From Psychroserpens luteolus (GTDB lineage: Bacteria > Bacteroidota > Bacteroidia > Flavobacteriales > Flavobacteriaceae): 64,000 nt of DNA. The stretch's first letter is position 1. Every line of letters starts with the position of its first letter. The DNA lies in NCBI RefSeq assembly GCF_021032705.1, contig NZ_JAHVXI010000004.1, positions 303,179-367,178 of the forward strand, in the 5' to 3' direction. Below the pieces are notes generated by a model, which was not told the DNA's origin, made no database searches, and saw only the letters and a program-made list of their open reading frames with translations. The position numbers were made by a program, and so were the translations under genes. Positions 1-8,037 of the stretch are shown in pieces.

Positions 1-1044
1 TACAGTCACTTTTAGATCTCTATAAGTTAATCCTGCATTCATAGCTTTTTGATGAGCGATTCTTGCCGAACCATAATGATCACCTTCAGGCATTACCCAA
101 GGTATTTGATAATAGATATCGTTTTCTTTTAGAAATTCATAATCGTCTACATATATAAACGATGACTTCACGTCAAAGGTGTTTGCTGCTTCATCTATGA
201 ACTGCATTACTGTTTGTGTGTCTTTTGGTCCAACAGCGTTATAGGTACCGTGTTGTTTGTTTTCAGCTAAACGAATATACCACTCAGCAACATCTCGTAC
301 GTCGACATACTGTACTAGATCCTCTTGTTTTCCTGGAACTAGAGTATCACCTCCTTTAGCAAGTCGTATTGGCCAATGTATAAAACGATTGGTTCTGTCT
401 GCAGGTCCAACCATGTAAGTAGGCCTTACAATAATAGAACGTTCTTTGCCAAAGGCTTTAATGGCTTCTAGCTCAGAATTTCCTTTCATAATACCATAAT
501 CTTGTTCGTATTCTTGATCCTCAGTAAGACCTTCTGGCATGTCTAAAACGAGTTTGGTGTCTTCTTTTATATTGCTGCCTTTGTAAGGGTAATAAACACC
601 AGTAGAAGAAGTGTACATGTATATGCCTACATTGTCTTTTAAAAGGTTAGCAGTGTCCTTAGTCCATTGTACTTTACGACCAGAATTATCAATAACCACG
701 TCCCATTTTCTATTTTCAAGGGTTTTAAGATTGTCTTCACGATCTCCAATAAGTTGCTCTACATTTTTAAACACCTCCTTATGCACTGTTGGTATTGTTT
801 TTCCTCTGGTAAATGTTGATACCTTGTGCCCACGTGAGACAGCATAAGCTATTTGATGAGGCCCTAAAAAACTTGTGCCTCCAAGTATTAAAATACTCAG
901 TTTTTTTGGTGATTCTTTAGATGTTTCTACCTCCTTTTTCTTTTCAGGATTGCAGTTTAGCAAGTTAATACCTAATACCGGAACAGCGATACTAGCTAGA
1001 GCTCCTTTTTTAATAAATAGTCGTCTTGATTTTGATGTTTTCAT
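1..1044 (-). CDS. NAD-dependent epimerase/dehydratase-like Tat lipoprotein (3' end outside window)
   Basis: The frame stays open to the window edge, so the C-terminus is missing; 348 codons are visible. The N-terminus has a twin-arginine signal (RRLFIKK, R7-R8), a hydrophobic stretch and a cysteine at residue 31 (LLNC), which suggests export by Tat and perhaps lipidation, although Asn before the Cys is not a textbook lipobox. After a Lys/Glu-rich linker comes a Rossmann nucleotide-binding motif (GGTSFLG, residues 55-61) and a short-chain-dehydrogenase-type YxxxK at Y183-K187. The family (extended SDR, NAD-dependent epimerase/dehydratase) acts on nucleotide sugars or related substrates; the substrate here is not predictable. 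An exported SDR is plausible because Tat carries folded cofactor-containing proteins. It is transcribed leftwards, separated by a terminator from the next gene. Confidence 0.85.
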   Translation of the reverse strand, partial: MKTSKSRRLFIKKGALASIAVPVLGINLLNCNPEKKKEVETSKESPKKLSILILGGTSFLGPHQIAYAVSRGHKVSTFTRGKTIPTVHKEVFKNVEQLIGDREDNLKTLENRKWDVVIDNSGRKVQWTKDTANLLKDNVGIYMYTSSTGVYYPYKGSNIKEDTKLVLDMPEGLTEDQEYEQDYGIMKGNSELEAIKAFGKERSIIVRPTYMVGPADRTNRFIHWPIRLAKGGDTLVPGKQEDLVQYVDVRDVAEWYIRLAENKQHGTYNAVGPKDTQTVMQFIDEAANTFDVKSSFIYVDDYEFLKENDIYYQIPWVMPEGDHYGSARIAHQKAMNAGLTYRDLKVTV

Positions 1045-1090
1045 TCTAGCTGTTTTTATAGTGTTGTCAAATGGAGGCAATTAAAGGTAT

Positions 1091-1123
1091 AAAAAAAGCG
1101 CAAGTATATCATACCTGCGCTTT
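1091..1123 (-). terminator. Rho-independent terminator behind the Crp/Fnr gene
   Basis: An inverted repeat with arms near GCGCAAGTAT / ATACCTGCGC (one mismatch) and a short ATC loop is followed on the minus strand by seven T. It lies between the end of the Crp/Fnr gene and the start of the epimerase gene, both read leftwards, so they are probably separate transcripts. Confidence 0.75.
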
Positions 1124-1231
1124 CATAGCTATTAATCATAGGGATTTACAATAGTGTTATGTCAATCTTACTATTAGGCGCAAAAGTATGAGGATAAATC
1201 AATAAAAAAATTGATGTATGGTAATAAATTA

Positions 1232-1816
1232 TTAGATAGCAGATAATTCTTTTCTAATTCGGCTTAAACTTTCAGTAGTAATACCAAGGTAGGAGGCAAT
1301 ATGATAATTTTTTACACTTTTTTCAATATTGGGATAGGTATTAATAAAAGATGTGTAACGTTCTGCAGCTGTTTGAGAGAGATTTGATAAGATGCGTTTT
1401 TGGAAAGCTGCAAATGCGCGCTCTAATTTTTTTCTAAAAAAGGATTCTATATGTGGGATTTGAGCGTATAAATATTCTTTATCATCCTTGGATAATCGAT
1501 ATAATATTGCATCTCGTAGGACTTCAATATTCATAATGGATTTAGACGTAGAAAAGTAAGCTGTATAATCACTTATCCACCAGTCTTTAATAGCAAACTG
1601 GACGGTGTGCTCTTTTCCGTGTGTATCTATATGATATGACCTAAGACAACCACTATAAATGTAATATTGCTTATCTACTATGTCATCTGCTCTTAGAAGT
1701 ACTGTTCCTTTGCTGTGTTCCACTTTGTGAAATACAGATTCTATGATCTTAATTTCTGCTTTAGAAAATGTAAGACCTTTAAAAATCTCCTTTATTTTGG
1801 AGTTGTCAGAGCGCAT
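1232..1816 (-). CDS. Crp/Fnr-family transcriptional regulator
   Basis: This is a 194-residue cytoplasmic regulator of usual family length. Residues about 20-115 match a cyclic-nucleotide-binding-like beta-roll (GTVLLRADD, then YYIYSGCLRSYH). The C-terminal part (about 148-192) holds a helix-turn-helix (IASYLGITTESLSRIRKEL), which fits the short flavobacterial Crp/Fnr type whose HTH ends almost at the last residue. No FeS cysteine cluster of the FNR type is visible. Its neighbours give no clear target; the adjacent exported epimerase is downstream but behind a terminator. Ligand and regulon are unknown. Confidence 0.85.
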   Translation of the reverse strand: MRSDNSKIKEIFKGLTFSKAEIKIIESVFHKVEHSKGTVLLRADDIVDKQYYIYSGCLRSYHIDTHGKEHTVQFAIKDWWISDYTAYFSTSKSIMNIEVLRDAILYRLSKDDKEYLYAQIPHIESFFRKKLERAFAAFQKRILSNLSQTAAERYTSFINTYPNIEKSVKNYHIASYLGITTESLSRIRKELSAI

Positions 1817-2168
1817 TATAGTTTAATTGGTATTATTAAGTTAAGTAAACTTTTTGAAAATAGACTTAAGCTTCGGTATTCTCTAAAAAAATCGGATGAT
1901 TGACAATTATTAACAAGAAAAACTCTTTTAAGCATGATTAATACGTATTGTTTATTCATTAAAAAAACAAGTAGTTTTCAAATACTAACCACGTATATTT
2001 TCAAAGCATAGGTGTTTGTACTTGTTTAAAGAAGAGGTGATTGCGCTCTAAAAGGTATTGTGCTAATTTCAGAAATTTGAATTGTATTCATTGATGCTTT
2101 TATCATTTAATACTGGCGCAAACCGAAAAGCCAACAGAAAAGAGTAGGTAACTCTAAAATATTATATT
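1817..2168. other. Gene-free stretch between divergent genes
   Basis: About 350 AT-rich bases separate the Crp/Fnr gene (leftward) from the 118-residue orphan (rightward). The only small structures I see are a 10-bp palindrome AATACGTATT at 1940-1949 and distant inverted arms ACAAGTA / TACTTGT near 1968 and 2018. I see no convincing TAnnTTTG promoter and no RNA gene. Confidence 0.5.
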
Positions 2169-2525
2169 ATGGGATTTTATAAGAAACAACCTGTTGATGC
2201 AAGTAAGACAACAGCGACGTATTTATGGACTGGTTTACGTACACCTGGAATTTTTGTTATTGAAGTGGAAGGTGACGCACAAAACTATTCATATGGATTT
2301 AGTTTAACACGAGATGCTCACTTTGTAGGAGGATTAAAAATAGACTCTATGGGATGGACTGGTCCATTAGGACAAGGAACAACACCTTACAAAGTTAAAG
2401 GCTCATTTCCAGGACAGTTTACTCCAAAGATTGTCATCTCTGGTGCTAATGGTGATTTTATAGTTGATGTAAAAGAAATACCATCAGATCAAGTAGAGGA
2501 CTATGTTAAATCTAAAGTTGGTTAA
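2169..2525 (+). CDS. Conserved-looking hypothetical protein, 118 residues
   Basis: I do not recognise this family. The protein has no signal peptide or membrane segment and looks cytoplasmic. It is rich in Gly, aromatic residues and beta-branched residues with alternating hydrophobicity (GIFVIEVEG, KIVISGANGDFIVDV), suggesting a compact beta-sandwich, and ends with a short charged helix (DQVEDYVKSKVG). Coding is supported by clean flavobacterial codon use, a stop directly followed by a strong terminator, and a long leader region. It stands alone, just outside the left repeat of the putative htpG-targeted cassette, so it belongs to the ancestral flank rather than to the insert. Confidence 0.7.
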   Translation: MGFYKKQPVDASKTTATYLWTGLRTPGIFVIEVEGDAQNYSYGFSLTRDAHFVGGLKIDSMGWTGPLGQGTTPYKVKGSFPGQFTPKIVISGANGDFIVDVKEIPSDQVEDYVKSKVG

Positions 2526-2548
2526 TATAACTTTGGAGTATTTGCACG

Positions 2549-2579
2549 AAAAAGCCAAAACATTCGTTTTGGCTTTTTT
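2549..2579 (+). terminator. Strong hairpin terminator, probably bidirectional
   Basis: Arms AAAGCCAAAA / TTTTGGCTTT enclose a CATTCG loop and are followed by a T run on the plus strand and, read backwards, by T residues on the minus strand. It ends the 118-residue gene. Before the proposed cassette insertion it would also have been the terminator right behind htpG. Confidence 0.8.
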
Positions 2580-2608
2580 AATTATAAATTTTTAAGTAAT
2601 CATAAAGT

Positions 2609-2642
2609 TTACTTAATCATATCATAGCTACGCTTGATAAAG
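2609..2642. repeat. 34-bp direct repeat, left copy (duplicate of the htpG 3' end)
   Basis: These 34 bases are identical to positions 6016-6049, which encode the last ten codons and the stop of htpG. Identity ends sharply on both sides. The copy lies immediately past the end of the LRR-Roc-COR-TIR gene and has no coding role here. The simplest reading is an attachment-site or target duplication left when the 3.4-kb segment was inserted at the htpG 3' end. Confidence 0.85.
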
Positions 2643-2667
2643 CTTTTTTAGCTCTATGTAAATTAGA

Positions 2668-5600
2668 CTATTTAAATATTTTAACTCTAAATTCTTTAAT
2701 TATTGCCGTCCAAAAAGCGTCCTTTTCTTCATCTTTTAATGCTTTTATTGCCCCATTCATTATTTTATCATTGTCTAGTGATACTATTTTACCTCTCTGA
2801 GCAGCTTGATACTTTCCAATTTTAGAATTTTCCCAATCACAAGACTTTATTATTATTGGTATTATTATTTTATTTTGTGCAATCGCTTTTTCAATTTCGA
2901 TATACTTTATGTACTTTGTATTAAGAAACTTGACACTAACTAGGCATACCATTATATCACATTCATCAATCTCTCTTTTTATAGTTTCATCCCACTCATT
3001 ACCAAATTCAATCTCTCTACAATCAAAAGTAACAAGACCCTCATCTTTCAATGTAACTAAATGATCTTGAAAGTCTTTTAAATAATCCAAATCAAATTTG
3101 GAATATGAAATAAATATTTTTTTTGGTGGATTCATTATTTTTTTAGTTTTTAAATTTTGTAAATTATTTATTTCAGAAGTTGATTTTAAAACTCCTGCCA
3201 AACCTACATTATATAATAATTGTTTAATCAAAATTCTTTCATTGCTCTCATTACAAGTAACCGATGAGTTTTCACCTTTTTGGGACCATTCTATTAGTTT
3301 ATGATATTTGAATTTAGTTATTTCTATCGATTCTTTGCATATGGAACATATACATGGGACCTCAATTATGGCCTCGACACCTTTATATTCATCGGTAATG
3401 TTTTCTAATGCATCGTTAATTAATATTATCAAACCTCGTGCATCTGTCCCTTTCGCTTTAATCGAAATTTTTCTATTATAAAAGTCTTCTTCTACCTGTG
3501 CAATTGCAGTATTGTTTTTAAACTTAAAGTTAACAGCATTATTCCATACCTTATTATCATTCTCAATGTATTTACTGAGTTCCGCACTAAGTTGATTGAC
3601 CATTCCTCTTGGCATGAAATCAAATATGTACTCAATACATAAACAATTTTCATCATTTTTCCACTTTTCTTCTACTGGCATTGATATTAGACGAGCAGGT
3701 ATAATATAACTTTGCTTTTTATGTTTTTTTGCAAATGATATTTTAAATATTTCGAGCATTTTTTTTAATATGAAATGCTTGTCATTGTACATTTTTTCAT
3801 GCCATAACCTCTTAAAGTCTTCAGGTTTAATATGACCATGCCTTGATTGAATTTGTTTATCGTCAATGATAAGATAAACAGCATTCATTGCCCATTGCGG
3901 TTCTAATATTACCCAGTTCACCAATTCCTCGTTGTTAGAATACCATAACACAACGCCAATATCATGAAGAAATCGACAACAATCTCCAAAATCATCTGGC
4001 TCTGAAAAACTGTCAGGACTAATTTCAGAACAGATTTTAATAAATGATTCGAAAGAAATGCATGATTGTTTTTTTGACTCTTTGGCAAGCTGGTCTCTTA
4101 CAAGTGACCAAGATTTTGGAACTTCTCTGCCGTAGTGTGGTAATGATATTATTTGATTTACTATAGTTTTTTTTACTTTTTCTAAACCTTCATTATTGTT
4201 TGGTAGATTGATTTCATAATAAGGTTTTAACTGAGTCTTTATAATATTAAAATTATCATTTGCGATGAAATTACCTAAATCGTTCCATGGAGATTTATTT
4301 CCATCATGACATGTTTGTCCAATAATGATTGGACTATTACCCCCAAACTGATATATAGTTGGAATCCAATAATCAAAATTATGATGAGCTAATCTAGTTG
4401 TTGCCAGTAAAACGAAAACAGAATTTTCAGTAATAAAAAATCTGTGTACTGGATAGTATACGTCCTGACCTCCGAAATCCCAAATATGAGCTATGTGTTT
4501 TTTTTTATTTTTCTCAATGAAATTCCAATCATTTATTTCTATTCCTCTAGTTCTTTTATCTTTTCTGGGTAAACTTGATTTTTCATTTATCAATCTTCTT
4601 TGTAAAGAAGTTTTACCAGCGCTCCCTTCACCTACCATAGTCAATTTTACCTCATATATATAATCGATGCCTTCTTTTTCAATCTTTTCAAAATATCTAT
4701 GGATTGCTTTCTTTCCTTGACTAACTATTTCAATCGGTGGACTTTTTAAAGGATTATTATGTAGTGTGATTGTGTTATCCTTATAACCAAATTGATCCCA
4801 TGAAATATTCATGTCAAAATCTAAGACCCACTTGGGTAATGTCTCAATAGGATTTTCTTGAAGTTGAAGTTGATTCAATTGTTTCAAATCCTTCAAACTT
4901 TCTATGTTTTGAATCCTATTATTACTCAAATTGAGTTGTGTTAGATGTTTGTGAGTGTCTAGTGCATTAATATCTATAATACTATTATCCTGTAAGTCTA
5001 ATCTATATGAGAAATTTAGACCTTTAAGAAAGTCAATGTTACTTATACCACAGTTCCCCAAACTCAAAGAATCCAATTTTGCAATATACTTTATTGGAGA
5101 AAAGTCCTTAATCTGATCATTTGATATTAGCCAGAGAGTTGACAGATTTTCTAATTTTGGTAGATGACGAATGTCCGTTATATCGTTTGACCCTAAATTT
5201 ATTGTTTCCAACTTTTTTAGGTTGGATAAATTACTTATTTCTTTAACATTGTTATTATGTAATGAAATTCTTCTGGCATTTTTGAAGCCTTTCAAAAAAG
5301 AAATATCAACAATACTGTTTCCATTAAGCTCTAACTCGACAATACTGTCTTTAAAAGAGGCAGAAGCAAGTGCTATAAAGTCTACTGTCGGACAAGCATG
5401 AATTCCTAAAAATTGTAACTTTAGTAGTTTTAAAATTGGTTTGATATTTATCAACTCCAGCTTTACAAGTGATAACTTTATCAAATTCTTCAAATTTTTC
5501 AAAAAATCAATACTTTCGATTTTACAATGAGATATTTCTAGGTGTTCTAAAGAAGTAAATTTGCCTAATGAATCACTATCTTCAAGATCGCAATTGTCTA

Positions 5601-5865
5601 ATTCCAGTTCCTTTAAAAAATGGAAATTCTTTAGACTATTAGATTTCGAAATTTGAATGTTGGAAATGCTCAAATATTTTAAATTACTAAAAAGTAAAAG
5701 TTCTTGAGGAAAAGGTTCTTTAATATTATTTATGATAGAAAGTGAAATGACTTCCCTTTTTTCATTTAAAGAATATGAATATGTAGATTTTCTTTTTTCA
5801 AATTGAACTTCAGTCAATTTTGTGTCTAATTTTTCTTGTATTTTTTCAATCAGGGATATGTCCAT
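2668..5865 (-). CDS. LRR-Roc-COR-TIR (bacterial Roco) protein, candidate immune effector
   Basis: This 1065-residue protein has four parts. Residues about 60-375 are leucine-rich repeats of about 22 residues (LKKLETINLGSNDITDI type). Residues about 405-580 form a Ras-like Roc GTPase with P-loop GEGSAGKTS near 411 and the switch motif DFGGQD near 464. A COR region follows (about 590-830), then a CxxC-type pair near 842. The C-terminus (about 917-1050) is a TIR domain opening with KIFISYSKFD and carrying FLNTKYIKYIEIEKA, where the glutamate sits at the place of the NADase catalytic residue in TIR enzymes. No signal peptide, so it is cytosolic. Roco proteins are GTP-controlled dimers; bacterial TIR domains often deplete NAD or make signalling nucleotides in phage defence. 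A sensor (LRR), switch (Roc-COR), effector (TIR) reading is inferred. It is a lone gene between 34-bp direct repeats, which suggests acquisition. Confidence 0.9.
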   Translation of the reverse strand: MDISLIEKIQEKLDTKLTEVQFEKRKSTYSYSLNEKREVISLSIINNIKEPFPQELLLFSNLKYLSISNIQISKSNSLKNFHFLKELELDNCDLEDSDSLGKFTSLEHLEISHCKIESIDFLKNLKNLIKLSLVKLELINIKPILKLLKLQFLGIHACPTVDFIALASASFKDSIVELELNGNSIVDISFLKGFKNARRISLHNNNVKEISNLSNLKKLETINLGSNDITDIRHLPKLENLSTLWLISNDQIKDFSPIKYIAKLDSLSLGNCGISNIDFLKGLNFSYRLDLQDNSIIDINALDTHKHLTQLNLSNNRIQNIESLKDLKQLNQLQLQENPIETLPKWVLDFDMNISWDQFGYKDNTITLHNNPLKSPPIEIVSQGKKAIHRYFEKIEKEGIDYIYEVKLTMVGEGSAGKTSLQRRLINEKSSLPRKDKRTRGIEINDWNFIEKNKKKHIAHIWDFGGQDVYYPVHRFFITENSVFVLLATTRLAHHNFDYWIPTIYQFGGNSPIIIGQTCHDGNKSPWNDLGNFIANDNFNIIKTQLKPYYEINLPNNNEGLEKVKKTIVNQIISLPHYGREVPKSWSLVRDQLAKESKKQSCISFESFIKICSEISPDSFSEPDDFGDCCRFLHDIGVVLWYSNNEELVNWVILEPQWAMNAVYLIIDDKQIQSRHGHIKPEDFKRLWHEKMYNDKHFILKKMLEIFKISFAKKHKKQSYIIPARLISMPVEEKWKNDENCLCIEYIFDFMPRGMVNQLSAELSKYIENDNKVWNNAVNFKFKNNTAIAQVEEDFYNRKISIKAKGTDARGLIILINDALENITDEYKGVEAIIEVPCICSICKESIEITKFKYHKLIEWSQKGENSSVTCNESNERILIKQLLYNVGLAGVLKSTSEINNLQNLKTKKIMNPPKKIFISYSKFDLDYLKDFQDHLVTLKDEGLVTFDCREIEFGNEWDETIKREIDECDIMVCLVSVKFLNTKYIKYIEIEKAIAQNKIIIPIIIKSCDWENSKIGKYQAAQRGKIVSLDNDKIMNGAIKALKDEEKDAFWTAIIKEFRVKIFK

Positions 5866-5939
5866 TATAATAATATTAATTTAGTAAAAAAATGGTCTAT
5901 TTTGAATGCTAAATTAACGTTTTCAACTGTGCGATAAAA

Positions 5940-5955
5940 TACGTAGTTCTACGTA
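5940..5955. promoter_or_regulatory. Perfect palindrome upstream of the Roco-TIR gene
   Basis: TACGTAG-TT-CTACGTA has 7-bp perfect arms. It lies 75 bp upstream of the Roco-TIR start codon and just past the htpG terminator. It may be an operator for a dimeric regulator or a recombination-related site; the sequence alone does not decide this. Confidence 0.4.
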
Positions 5956-5960
5956 AAAAA

Positions 5961-5992
5961 TAAAACCACCTCGATTATGAAGTGGTTTTAAA
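5961..5992 (-). terminator. htpG terminator
   Basis: Arms TAAAACCAC / GTGGTTTTA form a hairpin and the minus strand continues into a T-rich run, as expected behind htpG. It lies inside the segment bounded by the 34-bp repeats, so the insert appears to have supplied a new terminator to htpG. Confidence 0.75.
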
Positions 5993-6015
5993 TTATTTAG
6001 GTGTTTGAGTAATTA

Positions 6016-6049
6016 TTACTTAATCATATCATAGCTACGCTTGATAAAG
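6016..6049. repeat. 34-bp direct repeat, right copy (within the htpG 3' end)
   Basis: Exact partner of 2609-2642, in the same orientation and 3407 bp away. It covers the last ten codons and the stop codon of htpG, which is intact. Integration that restores the 3' end of its target gene is the usual behaviour of site-specific elements at tRNA and some protein genes; this is the inferred reading here. Confidence 0.85.
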
Positions 6050-7905
6050 TTTGTCAACTCTTCACCTTTAAGTAAACCTTGAGATAAACGCGCTAAGTCT
6101 AAACTTTGATTAATCAAACGTTCTTGTTTCTTTTTGGTTTTGGTATTGAGTATGTCACCAACCAATTCTGAGTTGGTATTGACCACAAGATTATACATCT
6201 CTGGCATATTACCCATACCAAACATACCACCGCCTCCGCCAGTTTGTTGCATCTCTTTCATACGACGCATAAACTCGGGTTGTGTGATGATAAATGGTGA
6301 TGCATCACTGTCCATTGCCTCTAATTGTACAGAAAATTTTTCCGCAGGAATAACTTCTTTTAATAACTCATCCAATTTCGTTTTTTCTTCTTCAGATAAT
6401 TTTGAAATAGACGTGTCTTCTTTCTTGATTAAGTTATCTATATGATCTCCATCGACACGAGCAAAAGAAATATTCTCTTTGGTCGTTTCTAGTTTCTGAA
6501 TCAAGTGTGAAACAATTGGTGAATCTAATAATAACACTTCGTAACCTTTAGCTTTTGCAGCTTCAATATAAGAATGCTGTGCATCTGTATCAGACGCATA
6601 TAAGATTACCAATTTATCATCTTTATTGGTTTGTTTGGCTTTAATCTTATTATATAATTCTTCATAAGTGTAGTACGTGCCATCAACTGTTGGATATAAA
6701 GCAAATGCATCGGCTTTATCAAAGAATTTTTCTTCGGAAAGCATTCCGTATTCAATAACGATTTTGATATCATCCCATTTCTTCTCGAAATCTTCACGAT
6801 TAGCATTGAATAAAGATTTCAACTTATCTGCCACTTTACGTGTGATATATGATGAAATTTTCTTTACAGCACCATCAGCTTGTAAATAACTACGAGAAAC
6901 ATTTAACGGAATATCTGGTGAATCGATCACACCTCGAAGCATGGTTAAAAACTCAGGAACGATTCCCTCAACATTATCGGTAACAAATACTTGATTTTGA
7001 TATAATTGAATGCGATCTTTTTGAATGTTTAGATCGTTCGTCATTTTTGGGAAATATAAAATCCCAGTTAAATTGAAGGGGTAATCAACATTAAGATGAA
7101 TGTTAAATAAAGGCTCTTCAAATTGCATTGGATACAACTCTCTGTAGAAATTTTTATAATCATCCTCTTCCAAATCTGTTGGTTGTTTTGTCCAAGCCGG
7201 ATTTGGATTGTTGATGATGTTGTCTATTTCTTGAGTAGGCGCTGGGTCTTCCTCTTTTGCACCTTCTGGTTTTGGAAGCGTTTCAGTTTTCATTCCAAAT
7301 TTGATTGGAATAGGCATAAACTTATTATACTTTGACAGCAGTTCACCAATACGACCTTCTTCTAAAAACTCTGTAGAGTCTTCAGCAATATGAAGGATAA
7401 TCTCAGTTCCTCTTTCAGTTTTATCCGATTCTTCTAGAGTAAATTCAGGAGATCCATCGCAGGTCCAATGTGCAGCAGGTTCATCTTTATGCGACTTAGT
7501 AATAATTTCTACTTTTTCAGCAACCATAAAAGCAGAGTAGAACCCGAGTCCGAAATGACCAATAATTCCAGAGTCCTTTGCAGCATCTTTATACTTGTCT
7601 AAGAATTCTTCGGCTCCAGAAAATGCTACTTGGTTAATGTATTTCTCAACCTCTTCTGCTGTCATTCCTAAACCTTGATCTATAATATGAAGTTTTTTAG
7701 CATCCTTATCGATTTTAACTTCAATTTGCGGATTCCCATATTCACTTTTCGAATCACCAATACTGGTGAGATGTTTTAGCTTAAGTGTAGCATCTGTAGC
7801 ATTACTTATCAACTCACGTAAAAAGATTTCGTGGTCGCTATACAAGAATTTTTTAATGAGCGGAAAAATATTTTCTACCGATACATTAATGTTTCCTTTT
7901 GTCAT
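6016..7905 (-). CDS. htpG: Molecular chaperone HtpG (Hsp90 family)
   Basis: HtpG is the bacterial Hsp90, an ATP-driven dimeric cytosolic chaperone. The 629 residues are the normal length. The N-terminal GHKL ATPase domain shows LRELISNATDA (about 25-40), the DQGLGM motif, and the lid motif GHFGLGFYSAF (about 117-127). The middle domain contains the conserved SRSYLQ element and the client-binding C-terminal region has the Gly/Met-rich loop GGGGGMFGMGNM. The last ten codons lie in the 34-bp repeat that recurs at 2609-2642, so the 3' end may have been replaced by the incoming element without changing the protein. Transcribed alone, with its own terminator. Confidence 0.97.
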   Translation of the reverse strand: MTKGNINVSVENIFPLIKKFLYSDHEIFLRELISNATDATLKLKHLTSIGDSKSEYGNPQIEVKIDKDAKKLHIIDQGLGMTAEEVEKYINQVAFSGAEEFLDKYKDAAKDSGIIGHFGLGFYSAFMVAEKVEIITKSHKDEPAAHWTCDGSPEFTLEESDKTERGTEIILHIAEDSTEFLEEGRIGELLSKYNKFMPIPIKFGMKTETLPKPEGAKEEDPAPTQEIDNIINNPNPAWTKQPTDLEEDDYKNFYRELYPMQFEEPLFNIHLNVDYPFNLTGILYFPKMTNDLNIQKDRIQLYQNQVFVTDNVEGIVPEFLTMLRGVIDSPDIPLNVSRSYLQADGAVKKISSYITRKVADKLKSLFNANREDFEKKWDDIKIVIEYGMLSEEKFFDKADAFALYPTVDGTYYTYEELYNKIKAKQTNKDDKLVILYASDTDAQHSYIEAAKAKGYEVLLLDSPIVSHLIQKLETTKENISFARVDGDHIDNLIKKEDTSISKLSEEEKTKLDELLKEVIPAEKFSVQLEAMDSDASPFIITQPEFMRRMKEMQQTGGGGGMFGMGNMPEMYNLVVNTNSELVGDILNTKTKKKQERLINQSLDLARLSQGLLKGEELTNFIKRSYDMIK

Positions 7906-7990
7906 GATATATCTATTTTATTATAATTAATTTGAATATTAACAAGTAGGCAAATAAAATACCAATAGATAGATTATGACAAGATGACAT

Positions 7991-8021
7991 AAAAAAAGCC
8001 ATTCAAGATAGAATGGCTTTT
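7991..8021 (-). terminator. Terminator of the S9D peptidase gene
   Basis: Arms AAAGCCATTC / GAATGGCTTT with loop AAGATA; on the minus strand it is followed by a T run. It lies just past the stop of the peptidase gene. Confidence 0.8.
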
Positions 8022-8037
8022 ATGTTATAACTAAGTC

